From Acinetobacter piscicola (GTDB lineage Bacteria; Pseudomonadota; Gammaproteobacteria; Pseudomonadales; Moraxellaceae): a stretch of DNA of 64,000 bases. The position numbers and the translations under genes are program-made. The stretch lies in assembly GCF_015218165.1 (NCBI RefSeq), contig NZ_CP048659.1, positions 930,001 to 994,000 of the forward strand, in the 5' to 3' direction. This document shows, in pieces, positions 9,636 to 19,074 of the stretch. The notes under the pieces were generated by a model. The model made no database searches. It saw only the letters and a list, made by a program, of their open reading frames with translations, and was not told the origin of the DNA. Position 1 is the stretch's first letter, and the number at the start of each line of letters is the position of its first letter.

Positions 9636-9651
9636 CCTGTAATTTATGATG

Positions 9652-9686
9652 AAGATCGATCAGGATGTTCTGATCGATCTTTTTAT
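9652..9686 (+). terminator. Terminator after the CmpX-like gene
   Basis: Perfect 12-bp stem AAGATCGATCAG / CTGATCGATCTT with a 6-base loop and a T-rich tail. Confidence 0.88.
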
Positions 9687-9719
9687 TTGAAAAATGAAAC
9701 ATAAATGAGGAGAAATAAC

Positions 9720-9893
9720 GTGTCAAAAAAACAGCCGAATAAATTTATTGCTCCTATTGTGATTGCAGGAATTACAGTGGGGTTTTTAGTCAGTGCTTAT
9801 AAATTTGTTTTTGCTAAGCCTAAAAAAACGCATACAGCAGAAATCATCCAGCCTGAAGAAACAGATGAAACAGCAAAAGCACCAGAAGAGTGA
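9720..9893 (+). CDS. Small membrane protein (57 aa)
   Basis: The GTG at 9720 lies about 8 bases after GAGGAG, so I prefer it to the in-frame ATG at 9705, which overlaps that ribosome site. The product has a short basic N-terminus (SKKQPNK), one hydrophobic helix (FIAPIVIAGITVGFLVSAYK), then an acidic Glu/Pro-rich tail. Probably a single-pass inner-membrane protein of unknown role. Confidence 0.65.
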   Translation: MSKKQPNKFIAPIVIAGITVGFLVSAYKFVFAKPKKTHTAEIIQPEETDETAKAPEE

Positions 9894-10056
9894 GAATATT
9901 CACAATATTTAAGTGAATATATAGAAAATATTTTGTACAAAATGTAGATAACTTTCTGTTTATTGGATAAATTTAAAGTATTCATATTTATTAAATAAAT
10001 TGGATTTATATTAATGTGAAGTTTCAATAAAACATGAAATTTAAAAAGGAATTAAA

Positions 10057-10209
10057 ATGAAAATTATTGCTTTTGTACATCATATTTATCAACAGATTTG
10101 TAAAGCTGACACAACCGAAAATACAGAATATGTATTGATGAATATTGCAATGCAACGTGTTGCAAACAATCAACAGATCATATTATTCAGAACAGATTAT
10201 TTGGAGTAA
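10057..10209 (+). CDS. Small hypothetical protein (50 aa)
   Basis: Short open frame with an AAGGA ribosome site 6 bases before the ATG. The product, starting MKIIAFVHHIYQQICKAD, is soluble with mixed composition and no motif I recognise. It is flanked by copies of TGAAGTTTCA at 10017 and 10249. Support is the ribosome site and position only. Confidence 0.5.
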   Translation: MKIIAFVHHIYQQICKADTTENTEYVLMNIAMQRVANNQQIILFRTDYLE

Positions 10210-10225
10210 TTGTCAGCAGATCTTT

Positions 10226-10260
10226 TATGAAACTTCACACTTGGGGGATGAAGTTTCATA
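10226..10260. repeat. 12-bp perfect inverted repeat
   Basis: TATGAAACTTCA / TGAAGTTTCATA separated by 11 bases, just after the 50-aa gene. There is no T-run on either strand, so it is not a standard terminator. The core TGAAGTTTCA also occurs at 10017-10026 before that gene. Confidence 0.8.
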
Positions 10261-10299
10261 AGGTCAACATCTAAAAGAGTGCTCTTTATTTATACCATA

Positions 10300-11499
10300 T
10301 TACACATATTCTGAAGCTGCATGTGCTGAAGCCCAAGCCCATTGAAAATTAAAGCCACCTAAATGACCTGTTACATCTAAGATTTCACCGATAAAAAACA
10401 AGCCCTTTTGCTTTTTACTTTCCATGGTTTTTGAAGAAACTTCTGTGGTGTCGACCCCACCTAAGGTGACTTCGGCAGTACGATAACCTTCTGTCCCTGA
10501 GGGTTTAACTTCAAACTGATGTAGTTTCTGGGCAATATTTTCTAGTTTTTCATCACTGAGTTGTCCAATCGCTATCTCTGCAAATTCTGCCCAAATTAAG
10601 TTTTGCAGTTCAAGTACGACACTTTTGGGCAATAAGTCAGCCAACAGGGTGCGAAGCAGAACTTTGGGTTGTGCTTGTTTTTTAGCTTTTAAAAATGTGA
10701 ATAATTCTTCTGAAGGTAAAAAATCGATTTTAAAGCTTTGTCCGACATTCCAATAGTTAGACAGTTGCAATGAACTTGGACCACTGAGTCCACGATGGGT
10801 AAATAACAGTGCTTCAGTAAAGCTGTTTAATTCATTCGATAAGGTTGCTTCAACGGCATTCCCACTTAAACGCGTGGTCACTTCTTTAAATTGATCTGAA
10901 AAAGTAAAGGGAACTAAGCCTGCACGTGTGGGAAAGATATGATGGCCAAATTGTTGAGCAATTTTATAGCCAATGTCTGAACCACCGAGTGTTGGAATAG
11001 ACAAGCCACCACTTGCCACCACCACAGATTGTGCTTGGAAGTAGCCGATATTGGTTGCGACTTGGAAATTTTGTTCATCAATGGCATTGACTGCTTTGAC
11101 TTCACAGCTGGTTTTGATTTCGACCAAACCCGTTTTTTCACATTCATTGAGTAACATGGCTAAAATTTCTTTAGCGCCATTGAGTGTAAAGAGTTGCCCG
11201 TGTTTACGTTCTTCATACTCGATGCCATATTCACACACCATTCCAATAAAATCCCAGTTGGTATAACGAGTGAGTGCTGAAATGACGAAATGGGGATTAT
11301 GCGAAATAAAATTTTCAGGCTCGACATAGAGATTGGTAAAGTTACATTTACCACCGCCAGACATTAGGATTTTTTTACCAATTTTGTTGGCTTTTTCCAC
11401 GACTAAAACTTTGCGACCTCGTTGTGCGGCTTTGGCTGCAAGCATTAAGCCCGAAGCACCTGCACCAAGGACAACAACATCATAGGCGTTGGAAGACAT
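10300..11499 (-). CDS. BaiN/HI0933-family FAD-dependent oxidoreductase
   Basis: 399-residue flavoprotein of the HI0933/YhiN family. The Rossmann dinucleotide motif GAGASG is at residues 12-17, followed by the family block SGGGKCNFTN and a C-terminal GHLGGFNFQWAWASAHAA that closes over FAD. The physiological substrate is not known for most members. The frame stays open 58 codons further upstream, but that part is not conserved-looking, and MSSNAYDVVVLG is the typical N-terminus. Confidence 0.88.
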   Translation of the reverse strand: MSSNAYDVVVLGAGASGLMLAAKAAQRGRKVLVVEKANKIGKKILMSGGGKCNFTNLYVEPENFISHNPHFVISALTRYTNWDFIGMVCEYGIEYEERKHGQLFTLNGAKEILAMLLNECEKTGLVEIKTSCEVKAVNAIDEQNFQVATNIGYFQAQSVVVASGGLSIPTLGGSDIGYKIAQQFGHHIFPTRAGLVPFTFSDQFKEVTTRLSGNAVEATLSNELNSFTEALLFTHRGLSGPSSLQLSNYWNVGQSFKIDFLPSEELFTFLKAKKQAQPKVLLRTLLADLLPKSVVLELQNLIWAEFAEIAIGQLSDEKLENIAQKLHQFEVKPSGTEGYRTAEVTLGGVDTTEVSSKTMESKKQKGLFFIGEILDVTGHLGGFNFQWAWASAHAASEYV

Positions 11500-11869
11500 A
11501 AATACACTCAAATCAAAATAGGAAAGCAGCGCATTATAGACAAAATGCGATGAAATTTCAGTGATCACAGGATGAAATAAAAGCCGTAAGTTAAAACAAA
11601 TTTGCAAATAATATTTTTTTGTACGACAGCTTAAATGAAACTTAAAATGTTTTGTAGTATAAATAGTGTACATAAATATAAGGTAAAATCATGAATTTTT
11701 TAACAAAGACAGATGCAGAAATTGCATCTTTAAAACAATATAATCAAATCACATATATTTTGTATCTTGCAGGTTATGTGGTCGGTTTTACATGGCTTAT
11801 TGCAATTATTATGAACTATGTTAAACGTGATGATATGCGTGGTACATGGCTAGAAAGTCATGTGAATTA

Positions 11870-12871
11870 ACGTGAATTCGGGATAAGAAATTTGATAAAG
11901 AATAGGCATTTGAGTCACAATTTAATCACGACAAAAAACTGAATAACCTCAAATGCCTATCGATACACAGCTTACAACACTTTTTTGTTTAATTGATGAT
12001 TTTTGTGCTGATATTACCAACAATGTTGAACAATATAGGCTTACTTCAGGACAAGCTAAGCGATTGCGCCAAAGTAAAATCAGTGCTTCTGAAGTTCTCA
12101 CTTTATTATTGTGGTTTCATCTAACAGGGAGTAGAAACTTCAAGGCTTTTTATCTTTATTGGGCTAAGCCTTTTCTTTGCTCTTACTTTCCAAACTTACC
12201 TAGCTATAACCGATTCATTGAATTAAAAGCAAAATATGTGATGTATTTTGTCGCTCTTATTGAGAGTTTAAAGGTGCAATCCTCTGGAATTGCTTTTATT
12301 GATTCTACCAAATTAGCTGTGTGTCATAATAAACGTATTCAGCAACACCGTGTATTTGTAGACAGCGCAAGTCGGGGGAAAACCTCTGTAGATTGGTTTT
12401 ATGGTTTCAAAATTCATTTGATTTGCGATCATGTTGGACGCTTAGTTTCTTATTGTATAACAACAGGTAACGTTGATGACCGTAAAGTATTACCAGAATT
12501 AATAGAACACTCAAAATTAAAAGGTAAGTTGTTTGGTGATCGTGGCTATATTGGTAAGAATTGGAAGGATCGCCTTGCAGAAGTTGGTGTTCAACTGATT
12601 ACACGTGTAAAAAGAAATATGAAACCACAAGTTTTAGATCCATTTGATCATGCTGTATTAAAAAAACGTGGAATTATTGAAGCACCATTTAATTTGATGA
12701 AAAGTCAATTTGATCTTGAACACACTCGCCATAGATCAAAAATAGGATTATTGACGACAATATTCTCAGCTTTAACCTTATATGCGTTGGTACTTGTGAA
12801 TGGATATAATTCAGGAATTCAGCAGATTTTAAAACCTATTGAATTAAAATCTGCTTAAGCCGAATTCACGT
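11870..12871 (+). mobile_element. IS982-family insertion sequence (1002 bp)
   Basis: Ends are inverted repeats beginning ACGTGAATTCGG (12 identical bases, then further partial match). The flanks carry a perfect 7-bp target duplication TGAATTA at 11863-11869 and 12872-12878. One transposase gene fills the element. Intact ends, duplication and frame suggest a recent, potentially active copy. Confidence 0.93.
11953..12858 (+). CDS. IS982-family transposase
   Basis: 301 residues, the usual size. The DDE catalytic residues are visible: D117 in FIDSTKLAVCHNKRI, D196 in GDRGYIGKNW and E243 in IIEAPFN. No frameshift or internal stop, so it is likely functional. Confidence 0.93.
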   Translation: MPIDTQLTTLFCLIDDFCADITNNVEQYRLTSGQAKRLRQSKISASEVLTLLLWFHLTGSRNFKAFYLYWAKPFLCSYFPNLPSYNRFIELKAKYVMYFVALIESLKVQSSGIAFIDSTKLAVCHNKRIQQHRVFVDSASRGKTSVDWFYGFKIHLICDHVGRLVSYCITTGNVDDRKVLPELIEHSKLKGKLFGDRGYIGKNWKDRLAEVGVQLITRVKRNMKPQVLDPFDHAVLKKRGIIEAPFNLMKSQFDLEHTRHRSKIGLLTTIFSALTLYALVLVNGYNSGIQQILKPIELKSA

Positions 12872-13093
12872 TGAATTATCAAATCAAAACTTTTTGGATC
12901 AGTTTGGTAGGCTATATCGTAGGTGCACTTTTAGCCGTTGTTTTGGTTGGTTTTGTGATTTTATTGGTTGTATTTATTTGGGATGTTTATCGTTTAATCA
13001 AAGGTTTGATTGCTTTGAATGATAATAAGCTCGTGCAAAACTAATTCTACGGTCATTTGATTTTTAAGTGGCGATTTGCAATTAAACAGTAGC

Positions 13094-13960
13094 TTATAAA
13101 GATCTACCTTGTAAACCGCCGCTATGAATCACCAAAATTCGACTGTTTTTTGCAAAATAATGTTGACTAATCAAATCAAAAATACCCAAAAGCATTTTTC
13201 CTGTATAGATGGGCTCAAGTGGAATCTGATATTTTTTTTGAAAATTTTCAATAAATTGTAAGAGTTCAATGGTCGTCTTGGCATACCCACCACAGCAATA
13301 ATGATCTAAAATTTTCCAGTTTCTTTTTTCTGTCATCTGTGCCACATCGGTGCTGAGAAAATCTCCTTTTAACGCGGAAAATCCTAAAATTTGTTGTTGT
13401 GCTGTACTGGCTTCGATTAAACCTGTGATCGTACCGCCTGTACCCACCGCACAACAAATCACATCGTAAGTATTTAGGTCATCCGCAGATAATATTTCAG
13501 TACAACCTTGGATGGCAAAAGCGTTTGTTCCACCTTCAGGAATGATATAACTGTTTGGATATTGGGTTTCAAGTGCATTTAAATAAGCGGCACTGTCTTT
13601 TAAACGATAGTCTTTACGTGACACAAAGTGAAGTTGCATACCCAATTTTTGTGCTGTCGCAAGCGTATGGTTGAGTGGCTGAGTGGCAAGTTCCTCACCA
13701 CGAATGATGCCTATACTTTGAAAGCCAAAGCGATTTGCAGCATAAGCCGTAGCCGCAATATGATTGGAAAATGCACCACCAAAAGTGATCAGTGAGGTTT
13801 TGCCTTGTTGTTGGGCTGCTAAAAAGTTGTATTTCAGTTTAAAAAATTTATTGCCTGAAATTTGCGGATGAATCTGATCAAGCCGCCGAATGGTCAGTTG
13901 AATAGGTGCATCAACAAAAATCTGCTGATCTGTAATACCTTGGGCAATATCATCAAACAT
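13094..13960 (-). CDS. D-cysteine desulfhydrase / ACC deaminase-like PLP enzyme
   Basis: 288-residue fold-type II PLP-dependent enzyme. The PLP lysine is K38 in SGNKFFKLKYN, then FGGAFSNHIAATAYA and a glycine-rich phosphate loop, GTGGTITG. This family includes 1-aminocyclopropane-1-carboxylate deaminase and D-cysteine desulfhydrase, and sequence alone does not separate them. At 288 aa it is shorter than characterised ACC deaminases (about 338), which makes the desulfhydrase-like branch more likely. It stands alone downstream of the efflux operon. Confidence 0.83.
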   Translation of the reverse strand: MFDDIAQGITDQQIFVDAPIQLTIRRLDQIHPQISGNKFFKLKYNFLAAQQQGKTSLITFGGAFSNHIAATAYAANRFGFQSIGIIRGEELATQPLNHTLATAQKLGMQLHFVSRKDYRLKDSAAYLNALETQYPNSYIIPEGGTNAFAIQGCTEILSADDLNTYDVICCAVGTGGTITGLIEASTAQQQILGFSALKGDFLSTDVAQMTEKRNWKILDHYCCGGYAKTTIELLQFIENFQKKYQIPLEPIYTGKMLLGIFDLISQHYFAKNSRILVIHSGGLQGRSL

Positions 13961-14042
13961 GTACAGTGATCATCAAAACAATTTAAGCCTATTGTAACCA
14001 TTAAAAACCTTAGGCTTTAAAAAGATATTCTGACATACCATG

Positions 14043-15176
14043 CTAAGAGTTTGTATCGACACTTGTGACCACTGACATTCCTGGACGTAAATGCTCTAAA
14101 CCTTTTTGATTGGCATCAATCGCGATACGCACAGAAATTCGTTGTACCACTTTGGTAAAGTTACCTGTTGTATTATCTGCTTTAAGCACACTAAATTCTG
14201 AGCCTGCGGCAGGTGATATTTCTTCAACTTTTCCTGTGAATTTTTGATGATTCATTGCATCAACAGTAAATGTTGCAGTTTGACCAATTTTCATTTTGGC
14301 AATTTGGGTTTCTTTAAAGTTTGCAGTCACCCATCTTTGTTGTGGAATCAGATACATCAGTTGTGTACCTGCGGCAACATATTGTCCAACCCGAGGATTG
14401 ACTTCACCTAATTGTCCATCCATGGGTGCACGAATTACACTATAGTCTTTGGTGGTCACGGCTTGGTCGAGTTGTGCTTTGGCATTGGTCACTTGAGCAG
14501 CTAAACCAGTTTCAGAAACTTGTGCTGTTTTGAGGGCTTGCTGTGTCACTAGCACATTGGCTTGAGCTTGTTGAAGTAAGGCTAAATTATTTTTTGCATC
14601 TGCGGCGGCTTTGTCTTGTTCAGACTTTGAAGCGGCACCACTATTGCCGAGTTGTTGATAGCGTTGCTGTTGTGCGATTGAGAGTTCATAAGCTGCGCGC
14701 GCTTGTTCAACTTTGGCTTGTGCTGCCACAATATCTGCTTTGCGTTGTTCGATAGTTTGGGTTTGATTGGATAGATTATTTTGTGCTTGATCTACACCTG
14801 ATTTTGCTTGTGTGACTTTTTGATCATAGGTTGTAGTGTCAATGTGCATCAGTATTTGACCTTGTTTAACATGATCAAAATCGGTGACAAGGACATCTTT
14901 AACATAGCCATTAATTTGTGAGGATAAAACCGTGGTTTTACCTTTGACATAACTATTTTCGGTGGACTCAATAGCACTTTGAAATGGACCAATTTTCCAA
15001 GCATACATGATCAAAGCAATGCCCATTAACAGGACAATGAACATGAAAAATAACGTACGTTTGGCGGTGGGAATCAATTTACTCGATGGCACAGCTTGTG
15101 GTGCTGTCGGTGTCGTCTCTTTTTCTGTGGTCGTGCTTTGTTCACTTTTTTGATCTTGGCTCATGGTTATACTCAT
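14043..15176 (-). CDS. HlyD/EmrA-family membrane fusion protein
   Basis: 377-residue periplasmic adaptor: a Ser/Thr/Pro-rich cytoplasmic N-terminus, one membrane helix at about residues 41-60 (LFFMFIVLLMGIALIMYAW), a barrel-sandwich half (NSYVKGKTTVLSSQINGYV), a long Gln/Ala-rich coiled-coil hairpin, then the second half with RAPMDGQLGEVNPRVGQYV. It pairs with the upstream MFS pump to form an EmrAB-type export complex. Third gene of the tetR-MFS-hlyD unit. Met codons at 15176 and 15164 are both possible starts. Confidence 0.9.
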   Translation of the reverse strand: MSITMSQDQKSEQSTTTEKETTPTAPQAVPSSKLIPTAKRTLFFMFIVLLMGIALIMYAWKIGPFQSAIESTENSYVKGKTTVLSSQINGYVKDVLVTDFDHVKQGQILMHIDTTTYDQKVTQAKSGVDQAQNNLSNQTQTIEQRKADIVAAQAKVEQARAAYELSIAQQQRYQQLGNSGAASKSEQDKAAADAKNNLALLQQAQANVLVTQQALKTAQVSETGLAAQVTNAKAQLDQAVTTKDYSVIRAPMDGQLGEVNPRVGQYVAAGTQLMYLIPQQRWVTANFKETQIAKMKIGQTATFTVDAMNHQKFTGKVEEISPAAGSEFSVLKADNTTGNFTKVVQRISVRIAIDANQKGLEHLRPGMSVVTSVDTNS

Positions 15177-15237
15177 TCATTCAATCTATTCAATCTGCTG
15201 AAAATTGGATCTGCTCCATCTAAGTTGGCAAGTAAAG

Positions 15238-16890
15238 CTAACTGCTATTATTGAGTACTTGCTGTTTTTTATTTTGATAATACGTTCGTGCAATATTAAG
15301 GCTACCCCAAATCAGCAATAAAATTGCAAAGATTCCATTTAAAGCAATCACATCGTTATAGGCACGTACTTGTGCTTCACGACTAATAATTTGGTCTAAA
15401 TTTCGTTGTGCTTGAACATCTTCTAACTTTGGATCTAACGTATATTGACTGGCATTTTTTTCATACAAAGCCAAACGTTGTGCAACCACAGGATCGGTTT
15501 GAGATAAATCACTCATCAATTCTACTTTATAATTTTGAGTGCGATATTGTTGATATGTTGAAAAAAATGAGTTGCCCACTAAGCCACCAAAACTTTGTGT
15601 TGCAGAAAACAACACAATAAAAGTGACCATGTGCGAAGGACCTTTTTGCAGTGCATTGACTATACCTGTTAATAACAAAGGTCCAATAAATAAGCCACTG
15701 GCAAAACCCATGAGAAATTGGCTTAAATAAAAATTTTCAGGACGGACATCACTGGTCAGATGATAATCTAAAGCACAAGCAATCAGTACCAAAGACACTG
15801 CAAATAGCAGATGCCACACAATCCGCTCACGTTTAAAAGTCAAAGCGCTGAAAATAGTACCAGAAGCAATCGCAAGCAAGATCACAATATATAACGATAC
15901 AAATTGATCAGGTCCCATACCCATCGCTTTAAGAAAATTCACCGCTGCATAGCTTTGCTCAGACATTAAAAAACGGATTGCAAATGCACCTAAAATAAAG
16001 CGCAATGTAGAGGATGTCCCTAGCCAACGTGTGATGATCAGGGGATTGACCCGAAAGTGCTCATAGGTCAGTCCAATCATTAACAAGGTAAAACCTAGGA
16101 TCAGTACATAACCTAACCATTTTGCTTCAAACCACCACACGATAGGACCTTGTGTGAGCACAATACAAATAAGAGCGAAAGCAGGTGCAAGCAAGGCAAA
16201 AGTGAAAAAATCTTGTTTTTCAAAGACAGCAATACGCAAGCTACGAGGGAGTTTGAGTGAAACTACCATCGCCAAACAACATAGTGCCAAGCCTAGTTCA
16301 AAGGTATAAAAAATTGACCAATCATTGACATCCACAATATACGGGGAAATGATCCATGCAATCGGTATACCTAACTGTTGAAACCCTAAAGCTAAATACA
16401 GCCCACGACCAAAATTGGCACGTTTAAAAGCTTGCATAATGTAATACATGCCTAATGAACTTAAGGGTGCGGCAACTAATCCACTGATTACACGAACAAA
16501 GACAGCCATTTCAAAGGTGTGTACAAAAATATGCAACACTAAGGCACAGATGAACAGTACGAGTCCAACTTCTGAAAAAAGTCTTAACCCATATTGTTGT
16601 CTCGCCTTGAATAAAACCAAGTTTGAGCTGATATTTGCCATGACATAGGCAGCAGGAATCCATGCTGCTTGTGTCGGTGTAAGTGAGTATTCACCTTGAA
16701 TTAAGGGTAAATTGGCTGTAATAAAACCATTACTTAAGCTACCCATCAGCGCAACAAATAAACCAATAAAGAAGTATAAAAACTTTTTTGGCATTGAATG
16801 CGCAATTGCAGCTGGAGAACCCGGTAAAGTAGGGCGTTCTTCAGGCGTCCAATCAGGTGCTGGTTCAAGTAAACGAGGTGTACGATCCAT
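15238..16890 (-). CDS. DHA2-type MFS multidrug exporter (EmrB-like)
   Basis: 550-residue transporter with about 14 hydrophobic helices, matching the DHA2 drug:H+ antiporter class. Early motifs are SLSNGFITANLPLIQGEYSL and QAAWIPAAYVMANISSNLVL. It starts 11 bases after the TetR-gene stop and is followed by the HlyD adaptor, so all three are one transcript. The family exports diverse toxic compounds; the substrate here is unknown. Confidence 0.9.
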   Translation of the reverse strand: MDRTPRLLEPAPDWTPEERPTLPGSPAAIAHSMPKKFLYFFIGLFVALMGSLSNGFITANLPLIQGEYSLTPTQAAWIPAAYVMANISSNLVLFKARQQYGLRLFSEVGLVLFICALVLHIFVHTFEMAVFVRVISGLVAAPLSSLGMYYIMQAFKRANFGRGLYLALGFQQLGIPIAWIISPYIVDVNDWSIFYTFELGLALCCLAMVVSLKLPRSLRIAVFEKQDFFTFALLAPAFALICIVLTQGPIVWWFEAKWLGYVLILGFTLLMIGLTYEHFRVNPLIITRWLGTSSTLRFILGAFAIRFLMSEQSYAAVNFLKAMGMGPDQFVSLYIVILLAIASGTIFSALTFKRERIVWHLLFAVSLVLIACALDYHLTSDVRPENFYLSQFLMGFASGLFIGPLLLTGIVNALQKGPSHMVTFIVLFSATQSFGGLVGNSFFSTYQQYRTQNYKVELMSDLSQTDPVVAQRLALYEKNASQYTLDPKLEDVQAQRNLDQIISREAQVRAYNDVIALNGIFAILLLIWGSLNIARTYYQNKKQQVLNNSS

Positions 16891-16901
16891 GGGATGCTAA
16901 C

Positions 16902-17450
16902 TCAGGCTTTAATACCGCTGATTAACAATTCAACAGCACGGGTAGCGAGTTTGATTTGTTCATCATCAGTTAAGCCTTGAAAAGATGCTCGTAATATCGC
17001 TGTTGCTAAACCATAATCTTTAGGTGTTAAATCAGCACGACACACCCCATGTTTGATTGCACAATCAATGAGAGGTTGTAAGATCTCATCACGCTTTTTA
17101 TAAAGGTCGACTAAGACAGGGTCTTGCCGTTCGATGACTCGCCAATATTCCATTAAAGCCGTTAAATAGGGCAAGTTATGCACATGATTTTGAATCAATA
17201 AAATAAAACCATCAGGACGATCAGCAAATTGTGCTGCACGTTCTTCTAAGCGCAGCAAAGCTTGTTCCATCAAGGCGATGACTAATGCTCTACGGTCTGC
17301 AAAATTACGATAAAACGTTGCACGTCCAACATTTGCTTCATCCATGATCATTTGTAGTGGCGCACGAATACCATGTTTTCTAAAAATAGTCAGGGCTGCA
17401 TCAAGTAAGATTTCTCGATTTTGAGCGGCTTGTTGTTGGCGGTTAAGCAT
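16902..17450 (-). CDS. TetR-family repressor of the efflux operon
   Basis: 182 residues from the ATG at 17450. The N-terminal helix-turn-helix is clear (ILLDAALTIFRKHGIRAPLQ, then ANVGRATFYRNFADRRALV). The variable C-terminal domain would bind the inducer. It is the first gene of the tetR-MFS-hlyD unit, and a palindromic site sits 36 bases upstream of its start, so autoregulation is likely. A longer TTG-initiated frame to 17468 is possible but less likely. Confidence 0.9.
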   Translation of the reverse strand: MLNRQQQAAQNREILLDAALTIFRKHGIRAPLQMIMDEANVGRATFYRNFADRRALVIALMEQALLRLEERAAQFADRPDGFILLIQNHVHNLPYLTALMEYWRVIERQDPVLVDLYKKRDEILQPLIDCAIKHGVCRADLTPKDYGLATAILRASFQGLTDDEQIKLATRAVELLISGIKA

Positions 17451-17485
17451 AATTGGACGATGACACAAAAAGTTTAGCTGTATTT

Positions 17486-17505
17486 AACGGACATTTTTGT
17501 CCGTT
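17486..17505. promoter_or_regulatory. Palindromic operator, probable TetR-protein binding site
   Basis: Perfect 8+8 palindrome AACGGACA-TTTT-TGTCCGTT immediately upstream of the tetR-MFS-hlyD unit. The size and placement are typical of TetR-family operators. Confidence 0.75.
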
Positions 17506-17616
17506 GTAAATAAAAGGCTCTGTACTTTTTTGTAAATGAAAATATGTTTTTATATCAAAACTATCTAAAATATTTGAGCTAATCTATTGATTTAAAATAA
17601 CTAGAGTATTCATATT

Positions 17617-18295
17617 GTGAGCAAAATCAGAATAAAAAATTTTATCCGAAGCAGTTTTATTCTAAGCAGTATGCTTTTACTAAGTAGCTGTTCAAAACAG
17701 CCCAATTTGGAACAGCAAAATAGTCAAAAAAAACAAGAAAACTCAGCATTAAATGCACAATATCAGGCCTGGAAATCAAAACAAGACCCAAACGCTTTAA
17801 AACAATATCAGCTCTTTTTTGCTGGTTTTATGAAAGCACCACCTCCATTGATGGAGTTAGTGACCAATCGAAACTTTGTACCAAAAAGTTGTGAGCATGT
17901 ACGCTTTAGTATTCCACCCAAAAAATATTGGAATAATCTCAAATCAAGTTTAATACTATTAGAAAAATTACATCAAAATGAATATTTTAAAACCTATACG
18001 ATTACAGCGACTTATCGAAATCCTGAATTAAATCGCTGTGTCGCAGGTGCTAAAAAAAGTAAACATCTACAAAATTTTGCAGTGGATTTTCATATCTTAA
18101 ATCCTAAAGAAACACACAAAGCCGACAGTCAAAAAATTGCAAAAAAAATTATGTGATTTTTGGCGCAAAGAAGGGAAGCGATATAAAATGGGATTTGGCG
18201 TATATGGCAATAACCGTTTTCATATCGATACCCAATCCTATCGGACGGGGGGAAAAGATTACACTGTAAAATCATCGCCGTGTTTAAATAATTAA
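17617..18295 (+). pseudogene. M15-like peptidase lipoprotein, frameshifted at an A8 run
   Basis: The GTG-started frame encodes a lipoprotein signal (LLLLSSCSKQ, lipobox LSSC) and a D-Ala-D-Ala carboxypeptidase-type (M15) domain with YRNPELNRCVAGAKKSKHLQ and AVDFHI zinc-ligand regions. It stops at 18156. One base fewer in the A8 run at 18141-18148 would continue it as LCDFWRKEGKRYKMGFGVYG then RFHIDTQSYR, the missing third zinc-ligand motif, ending at 18295 (225 aa). So an active enzyme needs a shift at the A-run. Confidence 0.8.
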
Positions 18296-18322
18296 GCTCA
18301 TTCACAATAAGGAAAATATACG

Positions 18323-18967
18323 ATGCAGTGGCACTATAAAACACTTGTGGTCATGGTGATTTTGATGAATAGTCATGTGGTTTTAGCAAAGAATCAAATT
18401 AAACCGATTGCCTATGAAGCAGATCCTCAAGCACAGGTTTTAGGGCAGGCAGGTCAAATCAAAATCCAACGAGAATTTTGCAATACGGAGGGTTATAACT
18501 GTGACTATGTTTTATATGATGCTCAAGGTCATCGTGAAGTTTTAATCGAAGATTGGTCGAGAACAGCCAATGTGTATCAGTTTAGTCCAACGTTAATGGG
18601 TTTTTTATTGGGTGCAACGGGTTCAGGACATATTTTAACGGTGATTAATGCACAGAACCAACGGAAAGACTATGCAGATTTTCAAGCGATTAATGATGCT
18701 CAAAGCTGTATGGTAAGTTACGAAACAGGCTTAAAAAATATGCCTCATTCGTTGGTATTTTATAGTGTGCCTGATTTTAGAGTACGTTTAGTCTTAAATA
18801 ATAAAGTACCACAATTTAAAAAATTCAGTACATTATCAAATGTAAATTTTGAGACGAATGGTGATTTTAGATTTGAATATACTTATACGATGGATCATGA
18901 ATTGGCAATTCAAAATGTAGTTGTGCAAAATCCTTGTGCTGCAAATTATAGAATTGTGATGGATTAA
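18323..18967 (+). CDS. Exported hypothetical protein (214 aa)
   Basis: It has an N-terminal signal peptide (hydrophobic TLVVMVILMNSHVVLA, cleavage after VLA) followed by a soluble domain with paired cysteines (FCNTEGYNCDY). No family recognised. It begins 27 bases after the reconstructed end of the peptidase gene, so the two may be co-transcribed. Probably periplasmic. Confidence 0.75.
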   Translation: MQWHYKTLVVMVILMNSHVVLAKNQIKPIAYEADPQAQVLGQAGQIKIQREFCNTEGYNCDYVLYDAQGHREVLIEDWSRTANVYQFSPTLMGFLLGATGSGHILTVINAQNQRKDYADFQAINDAQSCMVSYETGLKNMPHSLVFYSVPDFRVRLVLNNKVPQFKKFSTLSNVNFETNGDFRFEYTYTMDHELAIQNVVVQNPCAANYRIVMD

Positions 18968-19074
18968 CAAATTTCATTTTGTATAAAATTGAAACAATTT
19001 AGTAATCTTTATTTGCTGTATTTTTAATCAAAGCTGCTATGCTGCATGGATAAGAAAATGACAGGGGATATGTC

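Larger units (their letters stand above)
11691..13044 (+). pseudogene. DUF4870-like small membrane protein, split by an IS982-family element
   Basis: The 5' part (11691-11869) starts MNFLTKTDAEIASLKQYNQI and has one membrane helix. It now reads into a TAA formed at the insertion junction (stop at 11870). Removing the element and one copy of the 7-bp duplication joins it in frame to 12879-13044, which encodes a second long hydrophobic segment and ends LVQN. The rebuilt protein is 114 residues with DUF4870/Tic20-like features. The insertion is precise, so the gene was intact before it. Confidence 0.85.

Noticed and set aside
11500..11673. 58-residue N-terminal extension of the BaiN-like protein
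   Set aside because: Not conserved-looking, and the dinucleotide-binding motif is normally at the very N-terminus.
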